Positions 15,606-24,654 of a DNA stretch of 64,000 nt are shown in pieces. The stretch is taken from the NCBI GenBank assembly GCA_963677785.2, contig CAXXDH010000002.1:930001-994000 (forward strand), written 5' to 3'. The stretch comes from G963665495 sp963677785. Its GTDB lineage: Bacteria > Desulfobacterota > Desulfovibrionia > Desulfovibrionales > Desulfovibrionaceae. Below the pieces are notes generated by a model. That model was not told where the DNA came from and made no database searches. It was given only the letters and a program-made list of their open reading frames with translations. The translations under genes were made by a program, and so were the position numbers. How positions within the stretch are numbered: position 1 is the first letter of the stretch; each line of letters begins with the position of its first letter.

Positions 15606-17681
15606 TTATGCGTCCGCCGCTCCGTTGCTGTCCGCGGGCAGCATGGCCAGAAAATCCGCCGCGCCTACGACGGAGACGCCGAGTTTTTCGGCTTTGTCCA
15701 GTTTGCTCTGTCCCGGCGCGTCTCCGGCCACCACGAAATCCAGTTTTTTGGAAACCGATTTGACCGCGGTGCCTCCGTGGGCTTCAATGAGTTCCAGCCC
15801 CTGGTCTCTGGTCATGTCCGGCAAGGTGCCAGTAATCAGAATGCGTTTGCCTGACAGGGCCTGGGAAAGCGGCGCCTGGTCCGGGGCAGAGTCCGCTTTT
15901 TTATCCGGCCAGAGCCCCAGTTTCTTGAAGCGTTCCAGCAACTGTTTGTTTTCCGGCAAATCAAAAAAATACAATATGGAGTCCGCCACTTCCGGACCGA
16001 TATCCTTGAGCCCCATAAGCCGGGCTTCGGTAGTACGGGCCAGTTCGTCCAGGCTGTTAAATTCCCTGGCCAGCACTTTGGCGGTCTGCGCGCCCACCAG
16101 CCGGATGCCCAGGGCGCGGATGACCTTGTCCAGCGTGGCGTTTTCTTTGGCCCTGCGGATGCCGGTGATGATGTTGTCGGCCAGCTTTTCGCCCATGCGT
16201 TCGTAGTCGATGATTTTGGCCGCGGTGAGCGTGAAAAAATCCGCCGGATTGGTGATCAGGCCGTCGGTCACGAACTGTTCGACCCATTTTCGTCCGAGTC
16301 CTTCGATATCCAGTCCGGCCTTGGAAGCGAAATAGACCATCCGCTCGCTGAGCATGGCCGGGCAAGAAAGGTTCACGCAACGCCAGGCCACTTCGGCGGG
16401 CAACCGCTTCACCTCGCTCTGGCAGGCCGGGCAATGGGTCGGAAAGACAAAAGGCGCAGCCTCCGGGCTGCGTTTTTCCAGCACTGGCCGGACCACCTCC
16501 GGAATCACGTCTCCGGCGCGCTGAACAATGACCGTATCGCCTTCGTAAAGATCTTTGGCCCGGATTTCATCTTCATTGTGCAGCGTGGCGCGCGAGACAG
16601 TCACGCCGCCCAGAGATACGGGCTCCAACTCGGCCACCGGGGTCAGCACGCCCGTACGTCCGACCTGTATGGAAATCTTGCGCAGGATGGTTTCGGCCTG
16701 GTGAGGGGGGAATTTCAAGGCCAGGGCCCAGCGCGGGGCACGGGAGGTAAAGCCGAGTTCCTGCTGTCCGGCCAGGTCGTTGAGTTTGGCCACCACGCCG
16801 TCAATCTCGTAGGGCAGGGAATCGCGCGTTTCCTGCAGGTGTTCATAGTACGCGGCCACTGCCTCGGGCGAGGCGACCAGTCTGGTGTAATCCGGAATTT
16901 TGAACCCCAAGGCCTTGAGTCCGTTCATGATTTCTTCCTGAGTCCGCCAGCCGGTGACTCCTTCGGGCCATTCCACGCGGCCCACGCCATAAGCCATGAA
17001 CTGCAACGGACGCGACGCGGTCACCGCGGAATTCAATTGTCGTACCGAGCCAGCGGCTGCGTTGCGCGGATTGGCAAAAACCTTGGCTCCTTGTTCTTCC
17101 TGCGTCTGGTTCAACGCCGCGAAGTCGGCCTTGGTGATGACCACCTCGCCCCGTACGTCCAGGAGTGTCGGCACCGGATGCTCCCCGCGAAACAGGGTTC
17201 CTCGTACGGTGCCTTGCAGCGTACGCATGTTGGTGGTGATGACTTCGCCGGTTTCACCGTCGCCCCGAGTAATGGCCGCCTGCAGTGCGCCGTTTTCATA
17301 GACGAGCTCCACGGCCAGGCCGTCCATTTTGGGATCCACCCAGAAGACCGGATTATTGTCGGGCCAGAGTTTGCGGACGCGTTGCGCGAACGCCCACCAT
17401 TCGTCCAGGGTGATGGCGTTGTCCAGGCTGTACATCCGTTGTCCGTGTTGCCGCGATTCAAAGGCCTCCAATGGGGGCGCCCCGACACGCTGCGTGGGGG
17501 AATTGGGGTCGCGCAGTTCCGGCCAGGTTGTTTCAAGCGCCTTGAGCTCGCGGAACAGCGCGTCGTATTCCGCATCCTGCAATTCGGGATCGTCCAGGAC
17601 GTAATACCGGTAATTATGGTGTTCGAGCTCATGGCGCAGCTGGAGCGCGCGGTCTATTTCAGCCTGGGAAGGTGTACTCAT
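15606..17681 (-). CDS. ligA: NAD-dependent DNA ligase
   Basis: Joins DNA nicks in replication and repair using NAD+. 691 residues with the full architecture: Ia and adenylation domains with catalytic Lys in DPKMDGLAVELVY (about 116-128), OB fold, four-Cys zinc finger CPAC...C..C near 416-436 (CPACQSEVKRL and CVNLSCPAML), helix-hairpin-helix region, and a C-terminal BRCT domain (GKRILITGTLPDMTRDQGLE onwards, about 608-690). Start at the ATG after GAGGTACGGAACGACA. Precedes dapB on the same strand with a 40 bp gap. Confidence 0.95.
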   Translation of the reverse strand: MSTPSQAEIDRALQLRHELEHHNYRYYVLDDPELQDAEYDALFRELKALETTWPELRDPNSPTQRVGAPPLEAFESRQHGQRMYSLDNAITLDEWWAFAQRVRKLWPDNNPVFWVDPKMDGLAVELVYENGALQAAITRGDGETGEVITTNMRTLQGTVRGTLFRGEHPVPTLLDVRGEVVITKADFAALNQTQEEQGAKVFANPRNAAAGSVRQLNSAVTASRPLQFMAYGVGRVEWPEGVTGWRTQEEIMNGLKALGFKIPDYTRLVASPEAVAAYYEHLQETRDSLPYEIDGVVAKLNDLAGQQELGFTSRAPRWALALKFPPHQAETILRKISIQVGRTGVLTPVAELEPVSLGGVTVSRATLHNEDEIRAKDLYEGDTVIVQRAGDVIPEVVRPVLEKRSPEAAPFVFPTHCPACQSEVKRLPAEVAWRCVNLSCPAMLSERMVYFASKAGLDIEGLGRKWVEQFVTDGLITNPADFFTLTAAKIIDYERMGEKLADNIITGIRRAKENATLDKVIRALGIRLVGAQTAKVLAREFNSLDELARTTEARLMGLKDIGPEVADSILYFFDLPENKQLLERFKKLGLWPDKKADSAPDQAPLSQALSGKRILITGTLPDMTRDQGLELIEAHGGTAVKSVSKKLDFVVAGDAPGQSKLDKAEKLGVSVVGAADFLAMLPADSNGAADA

Positions 17682-17802
17682 TGTCGTTCCGTACCTCAAA
17701 AACTTGCCATGCCTCGGTTTTCCGTTCAGAATCCCTGGGCGGCCTTATGGTCTGAATTTTCTATACCTCACCTGTAACCCTGTGTTTTGTCAATACGAAC
17801 CA

Positions 17803-18462
17803 ATGCAGTCCGAACCGTTTATTCAATGCGTTGTGGCGCGTTACCATGAAGATGTATCCTGGGTGGCAGACCTGGGCTTACCAGCCGTAATTTATGACAA
17901 ATCAGGCTCGAACGAGATTTCCGGAGCCGTTGCTTTGCCCAATGTGGGGCGCGAATCGCATACCTATCTGCACCACATTACGCGCCATTATCCAAATTTT
18001 CCTGATTATACGCTTTTTCTACAGGGCAATCCGTTTCCGCACCTGGAGCCGGGCACAAGCGCTAGCGAACTGGGCGAACAGGCCAGGAGATTTGCTGCGC
18101 GGGGCATGCCGTTCAAGGGGTTGGCCTATTATACGCTCAAATGCGACCATCTGGGGCGCCCGCACCAGATGAAGGATCCGCGCAACAAGGGAAAATGGGC
18201 CGGGTGGAACAAGGATATTCCCGTGGGGCAGATTTATCAGGAGCTTTTTCAGGGACCCGTACCGCTGCAATACCACGCCAAAGGCTGCGCCGGATTGTTT
18301 CTGATCTCGGGTACGCGCATCCTGACACGTCCATTATCCACGTATCAACGCGCCCTGGAGCTGGTTCTGGCGGATCCTCAGGACGCCAACAATACCGGGC
18401 ACGCTTTCGAACGCCTCTGGTCCATAATTTTCAACGGCTATACCAAACTGAACCACGAATAG
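17803..18462 (+). CDS. DUF3431-family protein
   Basis: 219 residues, cytoplasmic by lack of signal. Recognised as DUF3431 from CVVARYHEDVSWVADL, VALPNVGRESHTYLHHI and YTLFLQGNPFPH, a pattern shared with fungal and bacterial proteins that resemble glycosyltransferases. No biochemical role is established. The start is the ATG aligned with the conserved N-terminus; upstream in-frame sequence contains no ribosome site. Divergent from ligA and convergent with fumC. Confidence 0.65.
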   Translation: MQSEPFIQCVVARYHEDVSWVADLGLPAVIYDKSGSNEISGAVALPNVGRESHTYLHHITRHYPNFPDYTLFLQGNPFPHLEPGTSASELGEQARRFAARGMPFKGLAYYTLKCDHLGRPHQMKDPRNKGKWAGWNKDIPVGQIYQELFQGPVPLQYHAKGCAGLFLISGTRILTRPLSTYQRALELVLADPQDANNTGHAFERLWSIIFNGYTKLNHE

Positions 18463-18490
18463 AAAAAACGCATCATTTGGGAAAATGTTG

Positions 18491-18511
18491 CTAAAAAACG
18501 AGTCTGCTCGT
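18491..18511 (-). terminator. Terminator downstream of fumC
   Basis: On the minus strand ACGAG-CAGA-CTCGT is followed by TTTTTAG. Outer sequence also pairs (GGGAAAATG near 18479 with CATTTTCC near 18518), so the whole 18479-18525 block can form a longer interrupted hairpin. Confidence 0.5.
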
Positions 18512-18597
18512 AGTGCATTTTCCATTTGGCAATGTGATGAAAAATTGAAGTTTCCCGTTTTTTCAAGGTCCAGCAGCTACTAGTTTTTCCAATTCGG

Positions 18598-19992
18598 TTA
18601 TTCATGCGGATGGGCCATGGTGTAGGGATTCACGAGACGGTCGAAATCCTCTTCGCCGATCACCTGCAGCTCCAGAGCGGCCTGTTTGAGAGAGAGATTT
18701 TTTTCATAGGCATGATGCGCCACCTGGGCGGCCTTGTCGTAGCCGATCTCCGGACTCAGCGCCGTTACCAGCATCAGCGAATCCTGAAGATAAGCGTCTA
18801 TTCGCGCTTTGTTCGGGACCATGCCTTCTACGAGGTATTTCCTGAAACTGCAGCATCCGTCTGCCAGCAGCCTGACTGACTGCAAAAGATTGAAAATCAT
18901 CATGGGTTTGTAGAGGTTGATTTCGAGGATCCCGGACGCCCCGGCCATGGATACGGCCGTGTCATAGGCCATGACCTGGAGTGCGACCATGCTCAGGGCC
19001 TCGCATTGGGTGGGGTTGATCTTACCGGGCATAATGGATGACCCGGGCTCGTTGGCAGGAAGAATCAGTTCGCCCAGTCCGGCACGCGGTCCGCAGCTCA
19101 GCAGCCGGATGTCGTTGGCGATTTTGTTCAAGGACACGGCCAGAGTTTTGAGCGTTGCGCTGGCCTGGACCAGGTCGTCGTGAGCGCCCATGGCGGTGAA
19201 AAAGTTCGGAGCCGGGCAAAAGGGCAGGTCGGTAAGCTCGGCAATGCGCGCGGCCGCTTTTGCGGCGAAATCTTTGGGCGTGTTCAGACCAGTGCCAACT
19301 GCCGTGCCGCCCAACGCCAGTTTATGCAGTCCGGAGAGTACGGACGTAATGCGCGCGTGGTTGTCGTCCAGCATGCCGACGTAGCCGGAAAATTCCTGTC
19401 CGAGTGTCAGGGGTACGGCATCCTGCAAATGCGTGCGCCCGATCTTGACGATTCCGGCCCATTCCCGAGCTTTGAAGTCCAGCGCGTCACGCAGCAGCGC
19501 CAACTGGGGCAGCAGGGTCCGCTCCAAGGCAATGGCGGCTGCAATGCTCATGGCTGCGGGAAAGACGTCGTTGGAGGATTGCGACATATTGACGTGATCG
19601 TTGGGGTGAACCGGGGTCTTGCTGCCGCGTTCGTTTCCGGTAAGTTCGCTGGCCCTGTTGGCAATGACCTCATTGACGTTCATGTTCGACTGCGTACCGC
19701 TGCCCGTCATCCAGACATGCAGAGGAAAATGCGCATCGAGACGACCTTCGATGATTTCGTCCGCCACGCGGCAGATGAGCTCCGTCAGGGGGGCGGGTAA
19801 CTTTCCCAGCGTATTGTTGGTCTGAGCCGCGGCTTTTTTGATCAAGGCGAGCGCATGGATGACTTCCTGCGGCATACGGTCCGTGCCGATGGAAAAATGG
19901 AGTAGCGAGCGTTGGGTTTGCGCTCCCCAGTAGGCCTCGGCAGGAACTTCCACAGGGCCTAAACTGTCGGTTTCAACTCTTGTTTTCTGCAT
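18598..19992 (-). CDS. fumC: Class II fumarate hydratase
   Basis: Interconverts fumarate and malate in the TCA route. 464 residues. Start at the ATG after CAACAGGAGAACAC. Superfamily motifs: WMTGSGTQSNMNVNEVIANR, HPNDHVNMSQSSNDVFPAAM, GTAVGTGLN, and the signature loop GSSIMPGKINPTQCEA (about 315-330). The spacing and the TQSNMN..NEVI segment match FumC better than aspartase. It precedes nothing on its strand and ends in a hairpin. Confidence 0.93.
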   Translation of the reverse strand: MQKTRVETDSLGPVEVPAEAYWGAQTQRSLLHFSIGTDRMPQEVIHALALIKKAAAQTNNTLGKLPAPLTELICRVADEIIEGRLDAHFPLHVWMTGSGTQSNMNVNEVIANRASELTGNERGSKTPVHPNDHVNMSQSSNDVFPAAMSIAAAIALERTLLPQLALLRDALDFKAREWAGIVKIGRTHLQDAVPLTLGQEFSGYVGMLDDNHARITSVLSGLHKLALGGTAVGTGLNTPKDFAAKAAARIAELTDLPFCPAPNFFTAMGAHDDLVQASATLKTLAVSLNKIANDIRLLSCGPRAGLGELILPANEPGSSIMPGKINPTQCEALSMVALQVMAYDTAVSMAGASGILEINLYKPMMIFNLLQSVRLLADGCCSFRKYLVEGMVPNKARIDAYLQDSLMLVTALSPEIGYDKAAQVAHHAYEKNLSLKQAALELQVIGEEDFDRLVNPYTMAHPHE

Positions 19993-20052
19993 GTGTTCTC
20001 CTGTTGGTGTTGCCGGAAAACGCAAACCCTGTTTTTTTCGGAAAGGAGCAGC

Positions 20053-20874
20053 TTACTTTTCGCCGGGCATTTTGAACGAATGGGCCGCGTCTGGAAAGTT
20101 TCCGTCGCGAACTTCCTGGCAATAGGTGCTGAGCGCCTGGACGATGGGCTCGGAGAGTTTGGCGTATTGCTTGACGAATTTGGGAACAAAGCGTTCGAAC
20201 ATGCCGAGGATGTCGTGGTAGACCAGTACCTGTCCGTCGCATTCGGGGCCGGCGCCGATGCCGATGGTCGGTACGCTGACGCTTTCGGTTATCAGAGCGG
20301 CCACTGGGGCGGGAATGGCTTCGAGTACGATGCTGAAACAACCGGCTTCCACCAGGGCCTGGGCGCTTTCGATCAATTTCTGGGCAGCCTCGCGCGTTTT
20401 GCCCTGTACTTTGAATCCGCCGAGTTCGGCCATGCGTTGCGGCGTAAGCCCGATATGGCCCTGCACTGGAATACCTGCCCGTACGATGGCCTGAATGCGA
20501 TCCAGAACGGCTTCTCCGCCTTCCAGTTTTACAGCGCGTACGCCGCCTTCTTTAAACAGCCGGCCGGCATTGCGTACGGCTTGTTCCACCGAGGCCTCGT
20601 AGGAGAGAAAAGGCATGTCCCCGACGACCAGGATTTTGTCAGCTGCGCGCGTTACTGCCTTGCAATGGTGGATCATTTCGTCCATTGTCAGGCTTATGGT
20701 GTCTTCCAGTCCGAGTACGACCATGGCCAGCGAATCGCCCACCAGGATCATCTCGGCGCCGCTTTGCTCCACAAAGCGGGCGGACGGATAGTCATAGGCG
20801 GTGATCATGGCTATTTTTCGCTGCCCTTTGAGGGCTGTAATATCAGGTGCTGTCAGTGTTTTTTGTGCGGACAT
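20053..20874 (-). CDS. panB: 3-methyl-2-oxobutanoate hydroxymethyltransferase
   Basis: First committed step of pantothenate (CoA) synthesis, forming ketopantoate from ketoisovalerate and methylene-THF. 273 residues, normal length. Motifs: KIAMITAYDYPSARFVEQSG, MILVGDSLAMVVLG (metal-binding Asp), VVGDMPFLSYEAS, VKLEGGEAVLDRI, QGHIGLTPQ and GIGAGPECDGQVLVYHDILG. Strong site GGAGGATACTGCC before ATG. Sixty bp upstream of fumC on the same strand; the two may be cotranscribed. Confidence 0.95.
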   Translation of the reverse strand: MSAQKTLTAPDITALKGQRKIAMITAYDYPSARFVEQSGAEMILVGDSLAMVVLGLEDTISLTMDEMIHHCKAVTRAADKILVVGDMPFLSYEASVEQAVRNAGRLFKEGGVRAVKLEGGEAVLDRIQAIVRAGIPVQGHIGLTPQRMAELGGFKVQGKTREAAQKLIESAQALVEAGCFSIVLEAIPAPVAALITESVSVPTIGIGAGPECDGQVLVYHDILGMFERFVPKFVKQYAKLSEPIVQALSTYCQEVRDGNFPDAAHSFKMPGEK

Positions 20875-20968
20875 GGCAGTATCCTCCTTGCTCCGGATAG
20901 TAGGTCAAAGAAAATGCCTCGTCCAGTAAAGCACTTTTTTGCACAACCTGAGATGGAAGGGGATTCAG

Positions 20969-21412
20969 ATGGAACGAGCAATACCAGGGGTAAAAGAATG
21001 GGCCGGAGATCCGGATGATCTCGATCTTCAGTACGCGCGCAAAAATTATTTTGGAAAGTCACAGGAAGAAGCCATGACGCTTTTTTCCAATAACCCCATT
21101 GAGAGTATTGACGAAATCCGCTGGATGCCGCCCGAGCCTTTTCGGTATTATCTGGGGGCGTTTGCGGCGTATTTGAGCCGGGGGGAAGCATTGAAGGATG
21201 ATATGGCCTCGGACGCGGCCAGCAGCTTTTTGCATCTGGTGGAGGAAAAGCTGGCGGATGCGCCCCAAATCATCGCCCCGATATTGGAGGAAATGTTGCC
21301 TGTGGCCGAATATGTAGCGCAGAATCAGGATCTGTTCGATGCCGACGTAGATATCTACGGCAACTTTCTGGAGCGCTATGAACAAATCAAAAAGTTGGCT
21401 TCTTCTGTATAA
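20969..21412 (+). CDS. Hypothetical protein, 147 aa
   Basis: Not recognised. Acidic, helical, without signal or membrane segment. Contains WAGDPDDLDLQYARKNYFGK, an EAMTLFSNNPIESIDEIRWMP stretch (residues read across about 35-55) and FRYYLGAFAAYLS. Start at ATG after AAGGGGATTCAG. Divergent from panB; its stop is only 13 bp from the convergent dctM stop, with no terminator between them. Confidence 0.65.
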   Translation: MERAIPGVKEWAGDPDDLDLQYARKNYFGKSQEEAMTLFSNNPIESIDEIRWMPPEPFRYYLGAFAAYLSRGEALKDDMASDAASSFLHLVEEKLADAPQIIAPILEEMLPVAEYVAQNQDLFDADVDIYGNFLERYEQIKKLASSV

Positions 21413-21425
21413 CCTATTAAATTCA

Positions 21426-22742
21426 TTATGAAAGCATCAGATTAGGCAGCCACAGGATGATGCCCGGGAAAGCGAACAGAAGAATCAAGCCGGCAACAAT
21501 GGCCAGCACAAAGGGAATGATGCCTTTGAAAATGGATTCGAGCGAGATATTCAGCTTCAACTGCTGGGTCATGCCGTAGACCACGTAGACATTGATACCC
21601 ACCGGCGGGGTGATCACACCCATTTCCGTGACCAGTACGATAACGATGCCGAACCATACGGGGTCGTAGCCCATGTTGATGACCAGCGGATAAAATACCG
21701 GAATGGTCAGCATGATCAGGGCCAGAGAGTCCATGAAGCAGCCGCAGGCGAAATAGATCAGGATAATCATGATCATTACCGCCAGGTTCGGGAGGTCGAA
21801 GGAGGCCACCCAGGAGGCCATGTTGAACGGTATGCGGGAAACGGCCAGGAATTTTCCAAAAATCACCGCGCCTGCGATGAGAAAAAGCACCATACAGGAC
21901 GTGCGCAGGGTTTCCTGCAGTGAATTGAGAAATCCTTCCCAGGTCAGGCGCCGACGCATCACGGAAATGGCCAGCACGCCGAGCACGCCGATGGCCGATG
22001 CCTCGGTGGGCGTAAACCAGCCCAGGAACATGCCGCCGACTACCAGCATGAAAATGAGGATCGTATCTGTCAGTCCGATCAGCGCACGTATCCGGCTTTT
22101 CAGGCTCATGCGTTCGCCCTGCGGGCCTTCTTCGGGCCTTAACGTGCAGTAGATTTTGATGGCCAGAATAAACAGTCCGGTGAGCAACACAGCGGGCGTG
22201 ATGCCCGCGATGAACAGTTTGCCGATGGATTGTTCGGTGAGCACGCCGTAAACTATCAGCACCACGCTGGGGGGCATGATCATGCCCAGGCCGCCGCCCG
22301 AGGCCACCGTACCAGCCGCCAGCTTATCCGAATAGCCGAAACGTTTCATTTCCGGGATGCCCACCGCGGACATGGTGGCTGCCGTGGCCGGGCTGGAGCC
22401 GCAGATGGCCCCGAACGCGGTGCAGGCAGTGACCGTGGACATGGCCAAGCCGCCGCGGATGTGGCCAAAAAAGCTGTAAGCCGTAGCATAGAGTTCGCGC
22501 CCGATGCCTCCATTGAACGCGAGCTGGCCCATGAGCACGAACAATGGGATGGTTGAAAGCGAATATGAGGAAAAGGTATCGTAAATGCTCCTGGAGAGCA
22601 GGCTGAGTCCGGCGTTGAAATTGGTCAGCAGGCTGAAACCGAAAAAACCGACCAGGATCATGACGTAGGAGACGGGCATTCTGATCATGAACAGCAGGAT
22701 CATGACGCCGATGCCGATAAGTCCGGCTATTGATGGATCCAT
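21426..22742 (-). CDS. dctM: TRAP transporter large permease, DctM family
   Basis: 438-residue inner-membrane protein with about 12 hydrophobic helices that carries out Na+-coupled uptake. Family features: MLILLF-type start (GIGVMILLFMIRMPVSYVM), GGGLGMIMPPSVVLIVYG, and the C-terminal TPPVGINVYVVYG motif. Start set at the ATG just after the dctQ stop; the longer frame would run into dctQ. Last gene of dctPQM. Confidence 0.92.
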   Translation of the reverse strand: MDPSIAGLIGIGVMILLFMIRMPVSYVMILVGFFGFSLLTNFNAGLSLLSRSIYDTFSSYSLSTIPLFVLMGQLAFNGGIGRELYATAYSFFGHIRGGLAMSTVTACTAFGAICGSSPATAATMSAVGIPEMKRFGYSDKLAAGTVASGGGLGMIMPPSVVLIVYGVLTEQSIGKLFIAGITPAVLLTGLFILAIKIYCTLRPEEGPQGERMSLKSRIRALIGLTDTILIFMLVVGGMFLGWFTPTEASAIGVLGVLAISVMRRRLTWEGFLNSLQETLRTSCMVLFLIAGAVIFGKFLAVSRIPFNMASWVASFDLPNLAVMIMIILIYFACGCFMDSLALIMLTIPVFYPLVINMGYDPVWFGIVIVLVTEMGVITPPVGINVYVVYGMTQQLKLNISLESIFKGIIPFVLAIVAGLILLFAFPGIILWLPNLMLS

Positions 22743-22749
22743 GGGACTA

Positions 22750-23229
22750 CTACTTTTCCTTTTTGAAAAAAATGAGCGTGTCTTTGAGGATAAAGAGGGT
22801 AAACCAGAGAAAGCCCAGGGCGGTTGCAAAGATAATCAGATATTCCGGCATTTCGAGATTGAGCGAAACCTCTCCGGAGGCGCGCATGCTCAGGGCGTAG
22901 CAGGTCATACGCCAGGTGACCACGGAAAACAGGGCGAATGCTGTCAGATTGGTGCAGAAAGAAATGGCCTGGCGTAATTTTCTGGGGAAATGGCGGTACA
23001 GCAGTTCCACTCCGATATGGCTGCCTTGCGAATGCGCGTAGGGCAATGAAAAGGCCATTACCAGCACGGCCAGAAACCGGACGATTTCTTCAGATCCGAA
23101 AATAGGATGGGACATGCCGCGGGCAATGACGTCCGCACCTGTGAGCAAGGCCATGGCCACCAGGCAAAAAGCGGCCACCGTGCGCATGGCCAGTTCCGTA
23201 CTGCTGATAAATCGAAAAAAAACGTGCAT
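22750..23229 (-). CDS. dctQ: TRAP transporter small permease, DctQ family
   Basis: 159 residues with four predicted membrane helices (for example VAAFCLVAMALLTGADVIAR, VRFLAVLVMAFSLPYAHSQG and FALFSVVTWRMTCYAL). Contains the DctQ-type ...GSHIGVELLYR segment. Forms the membrane complex with DctM; its stop is 8 bp from dctM. Weak ribosome site after an intercistronic hairpin. Confidence 0.88.
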   Translation of the reverse strand: MHVFFRFISSTELAMRTVAAFCLVAMALLTGADVIARGMSHPIFGSEEIVRFLAVLVMAFSLPYAHSQGSHIGVELLYRHFPRKLRQAISFCTNLTAFALFSVVTWRMTCYALSMRASGEVSLNLEMPEYLIIFATALGFLWFTLFILKDTLIFFKKEK

Positions 23230-23258
23230 AACAAATTATTCCACTGCGAAGAGCAAAC

Positions 23259-23283
23259 AAGGCGGGCGTACGCAGCCCGCCTT
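23259..23283. terminator. Intercistronic hairpin between dctP and dctQ
   Basis: AAGGCGGGC / GCCCGCCTT 9-bp perfect stem with a 7-base loop. A T-rich run follows on the plus strand, not on the minus strand along which the operon is read. As an RNA on the minus strand it is therefore more likely a 3'-end stabiliser or attenuator that raises dctP over dctQM than a simple terminator. Confidence 0.6.
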
Positions 23284-23304
23284 GTTGTTGTTTTTTTTAA
23301 ATGG

Positions 23305-24330
23305 CTATTGTTCGTCGGCGAGCGTTTTCTCGGTGAAAGTCAAAATTTCTTCGCCATTGAGTTTCTTTTTATCCATCTCTTTCACATAATTATCCATGAT
23401 GGGTTGCATGGCGTTTTTCCAGCGTTTGGCTTCAGCTGGATCCAGTTCGATGATTTCGTCTTTTTGTTCCAGAAGAAACTGCTTGCCCACCTCGTCGCTC
23501 TGATCCCAGGCCTGGCCGTGTTTGCCTACCCACTCTTTGTTGATCTGGCGGATGGTGTCCTGCACGTCCTTGGGCAAAGAGTTCCAGCGGTCTTTGTTCA
23601 TGACGACAAAAAATGTGGTGGTATATCCGGCCGGGTAGGAAAGCGTGCAGTAGTCTACAACTTCGGCCATGTTCCAGCCTTTGTTGGTTTCCATGGGATA
23701 AATGCCGCCGTCGACAATGCCTTTTTGAATGCTTTGGTAGGAGTCGGGCATGGACATGGCCACAGGTGTGCCGCCCAGAGCTTTGACTACCTGGGCGCTG
23801 TTGCCGGTGGCGCGCAGTTTCAGGCCTTTCATGTCTTCGAGCGTACGTACGGGCTTGCCGCGCGTATTGAGTACGCCAGGTCCATGGGCGTGAAAGTACA
23901 TGACTTCCACGTCGTCCAGTTCTGCGGGTTTGAATTTTTCATAGACCTTGTTGGCCACATTGGAAGCGGCAACACCGGTCTTGTATCCCAAAGGCAGGTC
24001 CACAACGGCCATGACGGGGAACCGTCCCTTTGAATAGGCCAGAGCCGACATACCGATATCGGAGATGCCTTGCACAACGCCGTCATAGCATTGTTTGGCC
24101 GAGGTCAGGGTGTTGCCGGGAAAATAATCGATTTTGACCTTTCCATTGGTTCTTTTTTCCACTTCTTTGACCCATTCTTCGGTCATTTTGGACTGGACGT
24201 GGGTGGGGGGAAAGAAGTTGCTGTAAGTCAGGGTAACTGTTTCATCTGCGAAACCGCACTGTGGAATGAGCAGAACTGCTGCAAGCGCGCTCAACAAAAC
24301 AGTACAAAAGATACGGCGAAAACGTTGCAT
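23305..24330 (-). CDS. dctP: TRAP transporter periplasmic binding protein, DctP family
   Basis: 341 residues with a cleavable signal peptide (FCTVLLSALAAVLLIPQCGFA then DE). Mature domain begins TVTLTYSNFFPPTHVQSKMTE. The ligand-site Arg lies in GLKLRATGNSAQVVKAL, followed by GTPVAMSMPDSYQSIQKGIVDG, typical for organic-acid-binding DctP proteins. Excellent site GAGGAGGAAGTATC before ATG. First gene of dctPQM. The substrate is unknown; location next to glpR does not prove a link to glycerol metabolism. Confidence 0.9.
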   Translation of the reverse strand: MQRFRRIFCTVLLSALAAVLLIPQCGFADETVTLTYSNFFPPTHVQSKMTEEWVKEVEKRTNGKVKIDYFPGNTLTSAKQCYDGVVQGISDIGMSALAYSKGRFPVMAVVDLPLGYKTGVAASNVANKVYEKFKPAELDDVEVMYFHAHGPGVLNTRGKPVRTLEDMKGLKLRATGNSAQVVKALGGTPVAMSMPDSYQSIQKGIVDGGIYPMETNKGWNMAEVVDYCTLSYPAGYTTTFFVVMNKDRWNSLPKDVQDTIRQINKEWVGKHGQAWDQSDEVGKQFLLEQKDEIIELDPAEAKRWKNAMQPIMDNYVKEMDKKKLNGEEILTFTEKTLADEQ

Positions 24331-24654
24331 GATACTTCCTCCTCAAAACTGGTGGTGCAGGGCAAAAACGAAACCTACGCGCCGCCAGGGCCCGCTATCA
24401 GGAAAGGAGAAGGTACCTGGGCCGCAATGATGACACGTATTGGTGTGACGGGCGATTCCGCAATGAGTCCGGCAGGTTCGAACGTCACTATCCTCCATCC
24501 GATGCGTAAAAGGCATTACCCGCTGCTTGGATTGCTGTCAAGATTAAGCGGACGCAAGACACCAGGGAGAACGCTGAATGATTGCCAAGATTGCGTTTAC
24601 GAAATGAATAAACGCGTACGGGGAATGAGGTAACGGGAGAGCCTGATGAAACTA
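24331..24654. other. Intergenic region between glpR and dctP
   Basis: About 320 bp upstream of dctP, presumably carrying its promoter. No clear -35/-10 pair, operator or terminator was seen. An open plus-strand frame runs through but is an extension of an antisense frame in dctP and has no start of its own. Confidence 0.4.

Noticed and set aside
16434..17777. 447-codon frame on the plus strand
   Set aside because: Antisense to ligA, whose motifs are complete.
19993..21018. 341-codon plus-strand frame
   Set aside because: Antisense to panB.
23107..24033. 308-codon plus-strand frame
   Set aside because: Antisense to dctP and the 5' part of dctQ.
24470..24500. GGTTCGAA-like sequence suggesting a tRNA T-arm
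   Set aside because: No matching acceptor stem, anticodon arm or CCA; no tRNA can be folded.
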